Assembly: GCF_900182545.1 (NCBI RefSeq)
Contig: NZ_FXTJ01000005.1
Span: 124,001-188,000, forward strand
Length of the DNA: 64,000 nucleotides
Source: Geodermatophilus aquaeductus
Lineage (GTDB): Bacteria; Actinomycetota; Actinomycetes; Mycobacteriales; Geodermatophilaceae
Direction of reading: 5' to 3'
The stretch's first letter is position 1; each line of letters begins with the position of its first letter. Positions 1 to 9,526 of the stretch are shown here, piece by piece. The translations under genes and the position numbers were made by a program. The notes under the pieces are model-generated. The model saw nothing but the letters and a program-made list of their open reading frames with translations. It was not told the DNA's origin and made no database searches.

Positions 1-1223
1 GTGGCGTGCAGCCGACCGGTGGCGGGCAGGCCGTCGGGCGTGCCGTCGCGGAGAGCGGCGCCGACGCGGTCGAGCAGGTCGCGGTCCTCGGGGTGCAGCA
101 GGTCGACCAGGACGTGGCCGAGCAGGTCGGCTTCCGCGCGGCCCAGCCGGTCGGCTACGGGACCGGACACCGAGGTGACCCGGCCGGGGCCGTCGAGGAC
201 GAGGGTGACGGCGTCGCCGCTGTGCACCAGCGCGCGGAACCAGCCCTCGGTCCGCTCCAGGCGGCGGGTGAGCGCCGCGGCGTCGACCGCCCAGTAGAGC
301 GTCCGGGCCGAGGTCAGGACGACGAGGACGGCGGCCGCGACGGCCTCGCCCACCGTCACGGGACGGCCGGTGACCGCGCCGCCGGTGACCGCGAGCAGCG
401 CCGCGGTGGCCGCGCCGTGGGCGAGGACGCCGCCGCGCAGGGGCAGCGCGCGGCGGCCGGGCTCCTCGTGCGCGCCGACGTCGGCCAGGGCGCCGCGCAG
501 GCCGGCGCCCAGCATGACCAGCCAGGCGAGCACGGTGACCACGTCCCACGCCGGGGACGCCGAGCCGGCGGACGTGCGGCCGAGCGCGCCGGCGAGGGCG
601 ACGAGCGCCATCGCGACGAAGGAGACGAGCAGCCAACCGGCGGCCCGGCGGCGGCCCTCGGCGACGGCGGTCAGGGTGACCAGGCCGATGCCGCACAGCA
701 CCGCGCCGACCAGCGGGTAGCCGACCGAGATCAGGCCCGGCCGCGGGTCCGACGTCCCGGCGACCAGCTCGCCGACGAGGACGCCGCCGGACAGGGCGAC
801 GGCGACGGTGACGACCACGCCGTCGAGGAGCACCCGGGTGCCCAGCCGCCGGGAGGACCGCGGTGGCAGCAGGAGCACCGCGGCGGACACGGCCACGGGG
901 ACGGCGAGCAGCACGGGCAGGTCCTCGACGCCGCCGGAGGACAGGTCGCGGCCGGGCCGGGCGAGGGCCATCGCCTGGCCGAGTGCCAGCAGCGCCCCGG
1001 TGGCGGCCAGCGCCCGCCACGGCCGGCCGGCGCGCCCGGGCAGCCGGGCAGCGCAGCGGGCGAGCACGACGGCGGCGGTCGCGGAGGCGAGGCCGAGGGC
1101 GGCGGGCAGGAGCCAGGCCGACACCGCTGCCCCGCTCAGCTGCGCCACGGTCGTGACGACACCGAGGACGGCGAGCAGCACCTGCGCTCCCACCGCGGCC
1201 CTGGCGGCACGGCGCTCAGCCAC
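1..1223 (-). CDS. Membrane protein with PAS domain, signalling (3' part missing)
   Basis: The gene runs off the left edge; about 407 codons are visible. The GTG start overlaps the stop of the upstream EAL gene by 8 bases, so the two are translationally coupled. The protein begins with about nine hydrophobic segments (roughly residues 10-310), then a short linker (LTRRLERTEGWFRALV) leading into a PAS fold containing VTLVLDGPGRVTSVSG and LHPEDRDLL. The layout repeats that of its neighbour, where the PAS is followed by GGDEF and EAL domains, so this is probably a tandem paralogue whose output domain lies outside the window. Role: probably membrane-bound sensing that feeds cyclic-di-GMP or a related output. 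The output domain is inferred, not seen. Confidence 0.75.
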   Translation of the reverse strand, partial: MAERRAARAAVGAQVLLAVLGVVTTVAQLSGAAVSAWLLPAALGLASATAAVVLARCAARLPGRAGRPWRALAATGALLALGQAMALARPGRDLSSGGVEDLPVLLAVPVAVSAAVLLLPPRSSRRLGTRVLLDGVVVTVAVALSGGVLVGELVAGTSDPRPGLISVGYPLVGAVLCGIGLVTLTAVAEGRRRAAGWLLVSFVAMALVALAGALGRTSAGSASPAWDVVTVLAWLVMLGAGLRGALADVGAHEEPGRRALPLRGGVLAHGAATAALLAVTGGAVTGRPVTVGEAVAAAVLVVLTSARTLYWAVDAAALTRRLERTEGWFRALVHSGDAVTLVLDGPGRVTSVSGPVADRLGRAEADLLGHVLVDLLHPEDRDLLDRVGAALRDGTPDGLPATGRLHA

Positions 1224-3912
1224 GGCGGCCGGCCCGGACGGCGGGGACGTCGGCGGCAGCGGCCCCGCCGTCGGCCGAGGACCCGACCAGGCCGGGCCAC
1301 AGCAGGCCCCCGCCGTCGCGCAGCAGGCGCACGAGGTCGGCCAGCGGCAGCGGGCGGGACAGCAGGAAGCCCTGCGCGTGGTCGAGGCCCAGGCCGCACA
1401 GCACGCCGAGCTGGGCCGGCGTCTCGACGCCCTCGGCGACGACCTGCAGCCCGAGCGAGCGGCCGACGGTGAGGACCGCCTCGCACAGCGCGCGGCTCTG
1501 CCGGTCGCGGTCGACGCGGGAGACGAAGGACCGGTCGAGCTTGAGCACGTCGACCGGTAGCCGGGTGAGGTGGGCCAGCGAGGAGGAGCCGGTGCCGAAG
1601 TCGTCGAGGGCGACGTGCACGCCCATGAGCCGCAGCGCCTCGATGTCGACGGCGACCGAGTCGCCCTCGGCCAGCACGGTCGCCTCGGTGATCTCCAGGA
1701 CCAGCCGCTCGGGCGCCAGGCCGGAGGTGCGCAGCGCGCAGGCGACGTCCTCGACGAGGGTCCGGTCGGCCACGTGCGCCGCGGAGACGTTCACGCCCAG
1801 CCGCAGCGGCGCGTCGCCGGTCTGCGGCAGGGCGAGGACGGCCGCGGTGGCCTCGCGCAGCACCCACCGCTGCAGCGCGCCGATGACCCCGGCGCGCTCG
1901 GCGATCGGCACGAACTCGCGTGGCGGGACCTCCCCGAGCTCCGGGTGCCGCCAGCGCATCAGCGCCTCGACGCCGACGACCTGCTTGTCGCTCATGCGCA
2001 CCAGCGGCTGGAAGGCCAGCCACAGCTCGCCGCGGTCGGCCGCGCCGGGCACGTCGTCGCGCAGGCGGGCCCGGCGGGCGGCGGCCGCGCCGAGCGCCGG
2101 CGTCCAGCAGGTGGCGCGCGCCGAGCCGGACGTGCGGGCGGCCGCGACCGCGAGCTCCGCGCGGGCGCCGACCTCCGCGACGTCGGTCCCCGGCTCCACG
2201 ACGACGACGCCGATGGCCGCGGTGAGGTCGAAGACGCCTGCGGGGGTGGTGACCGGCTGCTCCAGCACCGCCAGGCAGCGGTCGCCGAGCAGGGCGGCGG
2301 TGTCGGCGTCGCCCTCGGCGAGGACGGCGAACGTGCCGCCGACGAGCCGGGCGACCACCTCGTCGCCGCGCACGGCCGAGCGCAGCCGCCGGCCGAGCTC
2401 GACCAGGACGGTGGCGACGGCGTCGCGGCCGGCGTGCTCGCGGACCTCGTCGAGCCCGGCGACCTCGACCAGGAGGACGCAGGAGCCGGCCCGCTCCGTG
2501 GTCGGCGCCAGGGCGGCGTCCCAGCCGGCCCGGTTGGGCAGGCCGGTGAGCGCGTCGGTGAACGCGACCTGCTCGAGGGCCCGCTCGCGGGCCACCCGCT
2601 CGGTCACGTCGCGGCAGTGCAGCAGCACCGAGCCGACGGCGGGGTCGGTGCGCAGGTCCGAGACGCTGACCTCCAGGCAGCGGCGGCTGCCGCCGGCGTC
2701 GCGGGCGTGCAGGGTCACCAGGCCGCCGGCGCCGGTGTCGAGGACACGGCGCAGCTCGGCGGCGTCCCCGGGGTCGAGGGTGCCCGGCCGGCCGGCGGCG
2801 CCGGAGAGGACGTCCCGGCCGGTCAGCTCGGCCGGCGTCGTGCCCAGCAGCGCGGCCATGGCGGGCGAGGCGAAGCCGACCCGCAGCCGCCCGTCCAGCA
2901 CGAGGACGGCGTCGCGGCCGGCGTGCAGCAGGTTGCGGAAGTACGCCTCGTCGCGGCGCAGCCGGGCACCGCGCAGGGAGTCCTCGCGGGCGGTGACCCA
3001 GCGGTGAGCCGCCGACAGCGCCACGCACCCGAACGCCCCGGCGAGGGTCACCCAGGTCGGCGTCGTCCCGAGCGCCAGCGGCACGACCACCAGCGCGACG
3101 ACGACCACCAGGGCCAGGTGCGGCAGCACCGAGCGCAGCTGGTCGGCGCGGCCGCCGGCAGCGCGGCGCCGCACGTCCGGGCCGGTGCCCGGGTCGAGCA
3201 GGCGGGCCAGGACGAGCAGCGCGAGGCCGACGACGACGGCGACGCGGGTCAGCGGGACGGCGTCGTACGCGCCGAGGAGCGCGGCGGCGGTGCCGGTCCC
3301 GCGGGCGGCGCAGAGCACGACGAGAGCGCCGAGCAGCACCGTGGCCATGCGCTGGCGGTGCGCCTCGACGGCACCGAGGACGGTGAGCCCGGCGGCCATG
3401 GCGGCCGCGCAGGCCACGACGGCGGCGCCGAGCACGAGCTGGGCGCCGAGCGACAGCGCCGTCCAGCTGTTGCCGGGGCCGACCAGCAGCAGCTGCATGG
3501 CGACCAGGGCGGCGGCGCCGAAGAGGGCGAGCTCGAGGAGCGTCCGCCGGCAGGTGCGGCGCAGGCTGGAGCGCTCGACCATGCCGAGCGAGGCGACGAC
3601 CACGAGGACGTAGCCGGGGACGGTGGGCACCCATCGCAGCACCACCGCGGACAGCGCCGACTCCGGCGCCACCGCGGTGCTGAGGACCAGGCCGACGACG
3701 GGGAACAGCGCCGCGGCGGCCATGAGCCGCCAGGGCGGCGCGGAGGGGTCGCCGGAGCGGCTCAGGGCGAGCAGCGCCAGGCAGGTGAGCAGCCCGGCCA
3801 GGCCCGTGACGGCGTCGCCGAGCCAGTACAGCGAGGGCTCGGCGGCGGCCAGGACGCACGCCGCCGCGGCCGGCACGGCGCACGCCAGCAGCCACCCGAT
3901 CCGCCTGTCCAC
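1216..3912 (-). CDS. Membrane PAS-GGDEF-EAL protein, probable c-di-GMP phosphodiesterase
   Basis: 898 residues from a GTG start. Residues 1-310 contain about ten hydrophobic helices, residues 325-430 a PAS domain, residues 440-590 a GGDEF fold and residues 625-880 an EAL domain. The GGDEF signature is degenerate: at about residue 525 the sequence reads RLVGGTFAVL, so the catalytic acidic residues are lost and cyclase activity is unlikely. The EAL domain keeps its active-site motifs: EALMRW near 649, NVSAAHV, LEITEATVL, DDFGTGSSSL, KLDRSFV and AEGVETPAQL. It should therefore hydrolyse c-di-GMP, with the GGDEF remnant possibly binding GTP as an allosteric site. No good ribosome binding site precedes the start. 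Confidence 0.9.
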   Translation of the reverse strand: MDRRIGWLLACAVPAAAACVLAAAEPSLYWLGDAVTGLAGLLTCLALLALSRSGDPSAPPWRLMAAAALFPVVGLVLSTAVAPESALSAVVLRWVPTVPGYVLVVVASLGMVERSSLRRTCRRTLLELALFGAAALVAMQLLLVGPGNSWTALSLGAQLVLGAAVVACAAAMAAGLTVLGAVEAHRQRMATVLLGALVVLCAARGTGTAAALLGAYDAVPLTRVAVVVGLALLVLARLLDPGTGPDVRRRAAGGRADQLRSVLPHLALVVVVALVVVPLALGTTPTWVTLAGAFGCVALSAAHRWVTAREDSLRGARLRRDEAYFRNLLHAGRDAVLVLDGRLRVGFASPAMAALLGTTPAELTGRDVLSGAAGRPGTLDPGDAAELRRVLDTGAGGLVTLHARDAGGSRRCLEVSVSDLRTDPAVGSVLLHCRDVTERVARERALEQVAFTDALTGLPNRAGWDAALAPTTERAGSCVLLVEVAGLDEVREHAGRDAVATVLVELGRRLRSAVRGDEVVARLVGGTFAVLAEGDADTAALLGDRCLAVLEQPVTTPAGVFDLTAAIGVVVVEPGTDVAEVGARAELAVAAARTSGSARATCWTPALGAAAARRARLRDDVPGAADRGELWLAFQPLVRMSDKQVVGVEALMRWRHPELGEVPPREFVPIAERAGVIGALQRWVLREATAAVLALPQTGDAPLRLGVNVSAAHVADRTLVEDVACALRTSGLAPERLVLEITEATVLAEGDSVAVDIEALRLMGVHVALDDFGTGSSSLAHLTRLPVDVLKLDRSFVSRVDRDRQSRALCEAVLTVGRSLGLQVVAEGVETPAQLGVLCGLGLDHAQGFLLSRPLPLADLVRLLRDGGGLLWPGLVGSSADGGAAAADVPAVRAGRRG

Positions 3913-3929
3913 ACCGGGGGTGTCGGCAG

Positions 3930-3964
3930 CGGCGTTCCCCGGCGACAGTCCCCGGGGAGCGCCG
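3930..3964. terminator. Hairpin between ilvD and the EAL gene
   Basis: Eleven-base arms (3930-3940 and 3954-3964) pair with one G-U wobble around a 13-base loop. The hairpin lies about 90 bases downstream of the ilvD stop and just upstream of the EAL gene start. A smaller GGCCCC/GGGGCC stem lies nearer to ilvD, around 3990. No U-tract is present, which is common for actinobacterial terminators. Confidence 0.4.
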
Positions 3965-4053
3965 TCACCCTTCCTGGTGAGGTGCTGGAACGGCCCCGCT
4001 GCAGGGGCCCGCCACGAGCGGAGCGCGTGGTGGGGGGCAGCGGGGTCCTTCCG

Positions 4054-5757
4054 TCATCCGCAGATGGCGCCCTGGGCCGCGGAGCCGACCAGCTTGGCGT
4101 ACTTGCCGAGCACCCCCGTGGTGTAGCGCGGCGGCAGCGGCGCCCAGTCCTGCCGGCGCCGGGCCAGCTCGTCGTCGTCGACCAGGAGGTCCAGCGTCCG
4201 GGCGGCCAGGTCGAGCCGGATGCGGTCGCCGTCGCGCACGAACGCGATCGGGCCGCCGTCGGTGGCCTCGGGGGCGACGTGGCCGACGCACAGCCCCGTC
4301 GTCCCGCCGGAGAACCGGCCGTCGGTGAGCAGCAGGACGTCCTTGCCCAGGCCCGCGCCCTTGATCGCGCCGGTGACGGCGAGCATCTCGCGCATACCCG
4401 GCCCGCCGCGGGGGCCCTCGTAGCGGATGACGACGACGTCGCCGGGCTGCAGCGTGCCCTCGGTGACGGCGTCCATGGCGCCCTGCTCGCCGTCGAAGAC
4501 GCGCGCGGTGCCCTCGAAGACGTCGGCGTCGAACCCGGCCGACTTCACGACCGCGCCCTCCGGCGACAGCGAGCCGCGCAGGATCGTCAGGCCGCCGGTC
4601 TTGTGGATCGGGTCGTTCATCGCGTGGACGATCGTGCCGTCGAGGTCCGGCGGGGCGATCTCGGCCAGGTTCTCGGCCATCGTCCGCCCGGTCACGGTGA
4701 GCGTGTCGCCGTGCAGCAGCCCGGCGTCGAGCAGCGCCCGCATCACGACCGGGACGCCGCCCACGCGGTCGATGTCGGTCATCACGAACCGGCCGAAGGG
4801 CTTGACGTCGGCCAGGTGCGGCGTGCGGTCGCCGATCCGGTTGAAGTCGTCGAGCGTGAGGTCGACCTGCGCCTCGTGCGCGATCGCCAGCAGGTGCAGG
4901 ACGGCGTTGGTCGAGCCGCCGAGCGCCATCACCACGGTGATCGCGTTCTCGAACGCCTCCTTGGTCATGATCTGGCGGGCGGTGATGCCCTTGCGCAGCA
5001 GGTTCACCACGGCCTCGCCGGAGGCGACGGCGAAGGCGTCGCGGCGGCTGTCGGGGGCCGGCGGGGCGGCGCTGCCGGGCAGGGCCATGCCGAGCGCCTC
5101 GGCCACGCTGGCCATGGTGTTGGCGGTGTACATGCCGCCGCAGGAGCCCATGCCCGGGCAGGCGGCGCGCTCGACGGCGGCCAGCTCGTCCTGGGTGATC
5201 AGCCCGCGGGCGCAGGCGCCGACGGCCTCGAAGACGTCGATGATCGTGAGGTCGTCGCGGTCGCCGAGCTTCCCCGGCAGCGTGGAGCCGGAGTAGAGGA
5301 AGACGCTGGCGAGGTCGAGCCGCGCCGCGGCCATGAGCATGCCGGGCAGCGACTTGTCGCAACCGGCGAGCAGCACCGAGCCGTCGAGCCGCTCGGCGAA
5401 CATGACCGTCTCCACCGAGTCGGCGATGACCTCGCGGCTGACCAGCGAGGCGCGCATGCCCTCGTGGCCCATGGAGATGCCGTCGGAGACGGAGATGGTG
5501 CCGAACTCCAGCGGGAACCCGCCGGCGGCGTGCACGCCCTCCTTGGCCCGCTTGGCCAGCCGGTCGAGCGAGAGGTTGCACGGGGTGATCTCGTTCCACG
5601 ACGACGCCACGCCGATCTGCGGCTTCTCCCAGTCGTCGTCGCCCATGCCGACGGCGCGCAGCATCGCCCGGGCCGGGGCGCGGGTGATGCCGTCGGTCAC
5701 CTCGCGGCTGCGGGGCTTGACGTCGGCGGTGGTGCGGGGGTCGTCCACGGTCGTCAC
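4054..5757 (-). CDS. ilvD: Dihydroxy-acid dehydratase
   Basis: 567 residues, the usual length for the family. The enzyme dehydrates 2,3-dihydroxy-isovalerate and 2,3-dihydroxy-3-methylvalerate to the 2-oxo acids of valine and isoleucine synthesis, using an iron-sulfur cluster and Mg2+ in the cytoplasm. The cluster cysteines are in [21 protein letters not shown] and [17 protein letters not shown]. The C-terminal signature [19 protein letters not shown] is intact. I chose the GTG at 5757 because conserved sequence ([17 protein letters not shown]) follows shortly after and a TACCCT -10 lies 8 bases upstream; the reading frame stays open further upstream without homology. The gene is monocistronic and divergent from the XRE regulator. 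Confidence 0.95.
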   Translation of the reverse strand: MTTVDDPRTTADVKPRSREVTDGITRAPARAMLRAVGMGDDDWEKPQIGVASSWNEITPCNLSLDRLAKRAKEGVHAAGGFPLEFGTISVSDGISMGHEGMRASLVSREVIADSVETVMFAERLDGSVLLAGCDKSLPGMLMAAARLDLASVFLYSGSTLPGKLGDRDDLTIIDVFEAVGACARGLITQDELAAVERAACPGMGSCGGMYTANTMASVAEALGMALPGSAAPPAPDSRRDAFAVASGEAVVNLLRKGITARQIMTKEAFENAITVVMALGGSTNAVLHLLAIAHEAQVDLTLDDFNRIGDRTPHLADVKPFGRFVMTDIDRVGGVPVVMRALLDAGLLHGDTLTVTGRTMAENLAEIAPPDLDGTIVHAMNDPIHKTGGLTILRGSLSPEGAVVKSAGFDADVFEGTARVFDGEQGAMDAVTEGTLQPGDVVVIRYEGPRGGPGMREMLAVTGAIKGAGLGKDVLLLTDGRFSGGTTGLCVGHVAPEATDGGPIAFVRDGDRIRLDLAARTLDLLVDDDELARRRQDWAPLPPRYTTGVLGKYAKLVGSAAQGAICG

Positions 5758-5836
5758 GGACGCCGAGGGTAGGCGCGTCCTCGGTCCCGCCCCAGGGGCG
5801 GCTGATACTGGTACCGACACCACCCCAGGAGCCACC
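5758..5836. promoter_or_regulatory. Divergent promoter region ilvD / XRE regulator
   Basis: This 79-base gap serves both genes. On the minus strand TACCCT (5771-5766) sits 8 bases before the ilvD GTG, compatible with a leaderless transcript. The sequence TGATACTGGTACCGAC (5803-5818) contains a GGTACC core and is a plausible operator for the adjacent regulator. AGGAG at 5826-5830 is the ribosome binding site for the plus-strand gene. Confidence 0.4.
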
Positions 5837-6673
5837 GTGTCCGCCACCGCCCGTCGGGAGCTCGCCGAGTTCCTGCGCTCCCGCCGCGCGCAGCTCGACC
5901 CGCGCGACTCCGGCCTGCCGCCGGGCGGCCCGCGGCGGACGCCGGGGCTGCGCCGGGAGGAGGTCGCGCTGCTCTCCGGCGTGAGCGCCACCTGGTACAC
6001 GTGGCTGGAGCAGGGCCGCGACATCCGCCCGTCGCGCCAGGTCGTCGAGGCGCTGGCCCGCACCCTGCGGATGTCGCCGGCGGAGTCGGAGTACGTGCTG
6101 CGGCTGACCGGGCACCGGGGCACGGCACCGGCCGGCGCGGCCGCCGGGATGCCCGGGCACGTGCAGCGGCTGCTCGACGCGCTGGGCCACTGCCCCGCCT
6201 ACGCCATCACCGCGGACTGGTCGATCGCCGGCTGGAACCGCGCCTACGAGCGCTTCTACCCCGGGGTGGCCGCCGTGCCCGCGGCCGGGCGCAACCTGCT
6301 CTGGCTGGTCTTCACCGACCCCGCCGTCCGCGCGCTGCTCGCCGACTGGCCGGGCGACAGCCAGCGGTTCCTCACCCAGTTCCGCGCCGAGGTGGGCCAC
6401 CGGCTGGCCGACCCGGCGGTCGTCGACCTCGTCACCCGGCTCGAGGCGGCCAGCCCGCACTTCCGCGCCGGCTGGGCCAGCCACGACGTCGACCGCTTCA
6501 GCTCCGCCGAGCGGCGCTTCGAGCACCCGGAGGTGGGCAGCCTGCTGCTCGAGCACCACCAGCTCACGCCCGCCGACGCCCCCGGGCTGCAGCTCGTCGT
6601 CTACACCGCGGCCGACGGCAGCGAGAGCGCGCGGCGGCTGCTGCGGCTGGCCGGTCAGCCCGCCGGGGGCTGA
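5837..6673 (+). CDS. XRE-family regulator with MmyB-like ligand domain
   Basis: 278 residues. An N-terminal helix-turn-helix (about residues 10-85: [21 protein letters not shown], then [21 protein letters not shown]) is followed by the MmyB-like domain typical of these actinobacterial regulators ([50 protein letters not shown]). Members usually control a neighbouring metabolic or redox gene. Its ligand and targets cannot be read from the sequence. The GTG start is supported by AGGAG seven bases upstream. Its 3' end overlaps the convergent PH-domain gene by 19 bases. Confidence 0.85.
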   Translation: MSATARRELAEFLRSRRAQLDPRDSGLPPGGPRRTPGLRREEVALLSGVSATWYTWLEQGRDIRPSRQVVEALARTLRMSPAESEYVLRLTGHRGTAPAGAAAGMPGHVQRLLDALGHCPAYAITADWSIAGWNRAYERFYPGVAAVPAAGRNLLWLVFTDPAVRALLADWPGDSQRFLTQFRAEVGHRLADPAVVDLVTRLEAASPHFRAGWASHDVDRFSSAERRFEHPEVGSLLLEHHQLTPADAPGLQLVVYTAADGSESARRLLRLAGQPAGG

Positions 6674-7035
6674 GGGACGTCGATCCGGCCGCCGGACCAC
6701 CCCGCCAGGCGCGGCAGGTCGCGGGCGCGCAGCACCGGCAGCTGCACCTCGCGGCCGCCGGTGGTGACCAGCCGCAGCCGGGCGTTGCGGCCCACGCGGA
6801 TGCCGGCCAGGTCGTCCCAGGCCACCCGGCGCTGCCCGAGCAGGCCGTGGGTGGTGATGGCGGCGTCGTCGACGTCGACCCCGACGCGCAGCACCCAGAC
6901 CGCCGCTCCCAGCGGCAGCAGCAGGACCAGCGCGGCCCACGGGGAGGCCGCGGCGAACGGGAGCACGCAGACGGCGAGGAAGACGACGGGGAGCAGCGCG
7001 ACCCGGCTCAGGCGCATGCGCGCGAGGGATGCCAC
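6655..7035 (-). CDS. Small membrane protein with bacterial PH domain
   Basis: About 126 residues from the GTG at 7035, or 120 from the ATG at 7017; neither has a clear ribosome binding site. Two hydrophobic helices (VALLPVVFLAVCVLPFAAA and ALVLLLPLGAAVWVLRV) precede a PH-like fold beginning GVDVDDAAITTHGLLGQRRV with a W-x-D-L-x-G-I-R-V strand. This is the architecture of the actinobacterial membrane PH family (PF10756 type), whose function is unknown. It is the third gene of a minus-strand operon, 14 bases after the dehydrogenase stop. The last 19 bases overlap the regulator gene on the other strand. Confidence 0.75.
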   Translation of the reverse strand: MASLARMRLSRVALLPVVFLAVCVLPFAAASPWAALVLLLPLGAAVWVLRVGVDVDDAAITTHGLLGQRRVAWDDLAGIRVGRNARLRLVTTGGREVQLPVLRARDLPRLAGWSGGRIDVPQPPAG

Positions 7036-7049
7036 CCGCCCATGATCCG

Positions 7050-8009
7050 TCAGTAGTCGGCGACCACGTCGGCCAGTGGCTCCCCGGCCAGGACCCGGCG
7101 CAGCTGCGCGACGACGGTGGCCTCCGCGCGGGCGGCGGTCCCGGGCACCGCCCCGGCCACGTGCGGGGTGAGCAGCAGCCCGGGCGCCGACCACAGCGGG
7201 TGGCCCTCGGGCAGCGGCTCGGGGTCGGTGACGTCGAGCGCGGCCCGGAGCCGGCCGGCGGTCAGCTCGGCGAGCAGCGCACCGGTGTCGACGACGACCC
7301 CGCGGGCGGCGTTGACCAGCAGCGCACCGTCCTTCATCGCGGCGAGGAAGGCGGCGTCGACCAGGCCGGTGGTCTCGGGCGTCACCGGCACGATCACCAC
7401 GACGACGTCGGCCTCCGGCAGCAGCCGCGGCAGCTCGTCGGTGCCGCGGACCCCGTCGCGGGCGGTGCGCGCGACGAACGTGAGGTCGACGTCGAAGGGC
7501 GTCATCATCGCCGCGACCCGGCGGCCGATGTCCCCGGCGCCGACGACGAGCACCCGCGCGCCGACCAGCGAGGAGTACGTGCCCGGCGTCCAGCGGCCGG
7601 CGGCCTGCTCGCGGACCAGCTCGGGCAGGCCGCGCTGGGCGGCGAGCGTGGCGGCCAGCACCCACTCGGCCGTCGACGGCGTGTGCGCGCCGCGGGCGTT
7701 GCACAGGACGACGCCCTCGGGGAGCCGGCCGACGAAGCGCTCGGCGCCGGCGCTGAGCAGCTGCACCAGCCGCAGCCGCGGGAGCGCGCCGAGGAACTCC
7801 TCGGTCGGGCTCTCGGCGCCGCTGCGCGGCACCCAGACCTGCGCCTGCGCGGCCTCCCCCGCCGGTGGGCGGTGGCCGGGGTCGGCGCGGAGGGCGCGCA
7901 CCCGCGGCGACAGCGCCGCCACCGCGTCGGCCATCGCGCCGGAGGGCACGAGGACGGTCAGCGTCTCGTCGGGGCCGACGACGTCGGTGCCGCGGATCTC
8001 GGGGGCCAC
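7050..8009 (-). CDS. D-2-hydroxyacid dehydrogenase (NAD-binding)
   Basis: 319 residues from a GTG start 11 bases after the NDH-2 stop. The Rossmann motif is VLVVGAGDIGRRVA. The catalytic triad of the family is visible as Arg in NAARGVVVDTGAL, Glu in DVTDPEPLPEGHPLW and His in TPHVAGAVPGTAAR. Such enzymes interconvert 2-oxo acids and D-2-hydroxy acids in the cytoplasm with NAD(P)H. The substrate is not predictable; phosphoglycerate, glyoxylate/hydroxypyruvate or other acids are possible. A TAGTCT hexamer 8 bases before the start overlaps the upstream stop codon and could supply an internal leaderless promoter. Confidence 0.88.
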   Translation of the reverse strand: MAPEIRGTDVVGPDETLTVLVPSGAMADAVAALSPRVRALRADPGHRPPAGEAAQAQVWVPRSGAESPTEEFLGALPRLRLVQLLSAGAERFVGRLPEGVVLCNARGAHTPSTAEWVLAATLAAQRGLPELVREQAAGRWTPGTYSSLVGARVLVVGAGDIGRRVAAMMTPFDVDLTFVARTARDGVRGTDELPRLLPEADVVVVIVPVTPETTGLVDAAFLAAMKDGALLVNAARGVVVDTGALLAELTAGRLRAALDVTDPEPLPEGHPLWSAPGLLLTPHVAGAVPGTAARAEATVVAQLRRVLAGEPLADVVADY

Positions 8010-8020
8010 GGACGCCGAGA

Positions 8021-9403
8021 CTAGGAGGGGACGGACGGCTCCACCGCGCCGATCCCCTGGGCGGTGGCGGTGCGGGCGTCCTCCGGGCGGACCACGGACA
8101 GCTGCGTGGACTCCGGCGGCAGCAGCGTCTGGAACAGCCAGTCGGCGGCCACCCGCACCCGGTTGGCCATCGCCGGCAGCGCGTAGAGGTGGTAGCCGCG
8201 GGTGACCACCTTGGCCACCGGGCCGGTGAGCGGGATCCCGAGCGGGCGGGCGACGGCGTCCCACCCGCCGAGGTCGGCGACCAGGCCCAGGTCGCGGTGC
8301 CGGTAGCGGCGCGGCCGGCCCACCCCGAGGTCGGCGGCCACGTTGCGGCCGAGGCCGGCGCCCTGGCGCTGCGCGTGCTGGGCCGTCGGCGGGGTGTCCG
8401 GGAGCGCGCCCCCGTCGTGGTGGGCGGCGAGGTCGGGCACCGCGGCCGCGTCGCCGGCCGCCCACACGCCGGGAGCCCCGGGCACCGACAGGTCGGCGTC
8501 CACGACGAGCCGGCCGCGGCGCAGCGGCAGCCCCAGCCGCCCGACCAGCGGGGAGGCGACCACCCCGGCGCCCCAGACGAGAGTGCGGGTCGGGACCGTC
8601 TCGCCGTCGGTCAGGACGACGGCCTCCTCGTCGGCCGACACCACCGACGTCCGCAGGCGGACCTCGACGCCGCGGCGGGCGAGCAGGTCCAGCGCGCGGC
8701 GCCCGAGCTCGGGGCCGAGCTCGGGCAGGACCGCGGGGGCGAGGTCGACGAGCACCCACCGCACATCGCCGGCCCGGGTGCGGTCCCACCGGCTCTCGAT
8801 GCGGCGCAGCCACCGCTGCGTCTGGGCCACGACCTCGGTGCCGGTGTACCCGGCACCGACCGCCACGACGGTGAGCCGCGCGGCCCGCTCGGCGCGGCCC
8901 TCCGGGGTGTCGGGGAGCGCGTCGGCGAGGTCGAGCTGCTCGAGCAGGTGGTCGCGGAGGAACACCGCCTCCACGAGCGTCTTGAGCGCCCGGCCGTGCT
9001 CGGGCACGCCCGGCACCGGCAGCTGGCGGGTCACCGAGCCGGGCGTGAGGACCAGCCGGTCCCACCGCAGCGTCGCCGGCTCCCCGTGCGCCGGGCGGAG
9101 GGTGACCGTGCGGCCGGGCAGGTCGACGTCCTCGACCCGGCCGAGGACCAGCCGCACCCGCGGGAGCAGCCGCCGCAGCGACACCGCTATGTGCCGGGCC
9201 TCCACCACGCCGGTGGCCACCTCGGGCAGCAGCGGGCTGTAGAGCAGGTAGTCGGTGGGCGTGACGAGGACGAGGTCGGCGGCCTCGGGCGGGAGGCTGC
9301 GTTGCAGGCGCTGGAGAGCGGCCAGGCCGGCGAACCCGCCCCCGACCACGACCACCTGCGGTCGCGTACCCGGCCTGCCCGCCGCGCTGCTGCCGACCGC
9401 CAC
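8021..9403 (-). CDS. NAD(P)/FAD-dependent oxidoreductase, type II NADH dehydrogenase-like
   Basis: 460 residues. The FAD dinucleotide fold is at the N-terminus (VVVVGGGFAGLAALQRL, about residues 17-33). A second NAD(P)-binding fold follows (TVVAVGAGYTGTEVVAQ), and the FAD motif VWAAGDAAAVPD lies near residue 320. The pattern fits the NDH-2/Ndh family, single-subunit non-proton-pumping enzymes passing electrons from NADH to quinone at the membrane. The C-terminal helices (GPVAKVVTRGYHLYALPAM) fit membrane attachment. The GTG start has an excellent GGGAGG seven bases upstream. First gene of an operon with the hydroxyacid dehydrogenase and PH protein. A related sulfide- or carotenoid-type oxidoreductase cannot be excluded. 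Confidence 0.85.
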   Translation of the reverse strand: MAVGSSAAGRPGTRPQVVVVGGGFAGLAALQRLQRSLPPEAADLVLVTPTDYLLYSPLLPEVATGVVEARHIAVSLRRLLPRVRLVLGRVEDVDLPGRTVTLRPAHGEPATLRWDRLVLTPGSVTRQLPVPGVPEHGRALKTLVEAVFLRDHLLEQLDLADALPDTPEGRAERAARLTVVAVGAGYTGTEVVAQTQRWLRRIESRWDRTRAGDVRWVLVDLAPAVLPELGPELGRRALDLLARRGVEVRLRTSVVSADEEAVVLTDGETVPTRTLVWGAGVVASPLVGRLGLPLRRGRLVVDADLSVPGAPGVWAAGDAAAVPDLAAHHDGGALPDTPPTAQHAQRQGAGLGRNVAADLGVGRPRRYRHRDLGLVADLGGWDAVARPLGIPLTGPVAKVVTRGYHLYALPAMANRVRVAADWLFQTLLPPESTQLSVVRPEDARTATAQGIGAVEPSVPS

Positions 9404-9513
9404 GTCGCGCCTCCCGACCTCCGCGGTACCGGACAGGTGAGTGCGGGGAACGTACCGGGCCCGGGGCGTCCGGGGTCCCGCTCGGCGCGCACCGCCCGGA
9501 CGGCGTCCGCCCG

Positions 9514-9519
9514 TACTGT
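9514..9519 (+). promoter_or_regulatory. -10 element TACTGT, leaderless promoter
   Basis: TACTGT ends 7 bases before the GTG at 9527, so transcription should begin at or within a base of the start codon. This favours 9527 over the in-frame GTG at 9518. Confidence 0.45.
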
Positions 9520-9526
9520 GGAGCGG

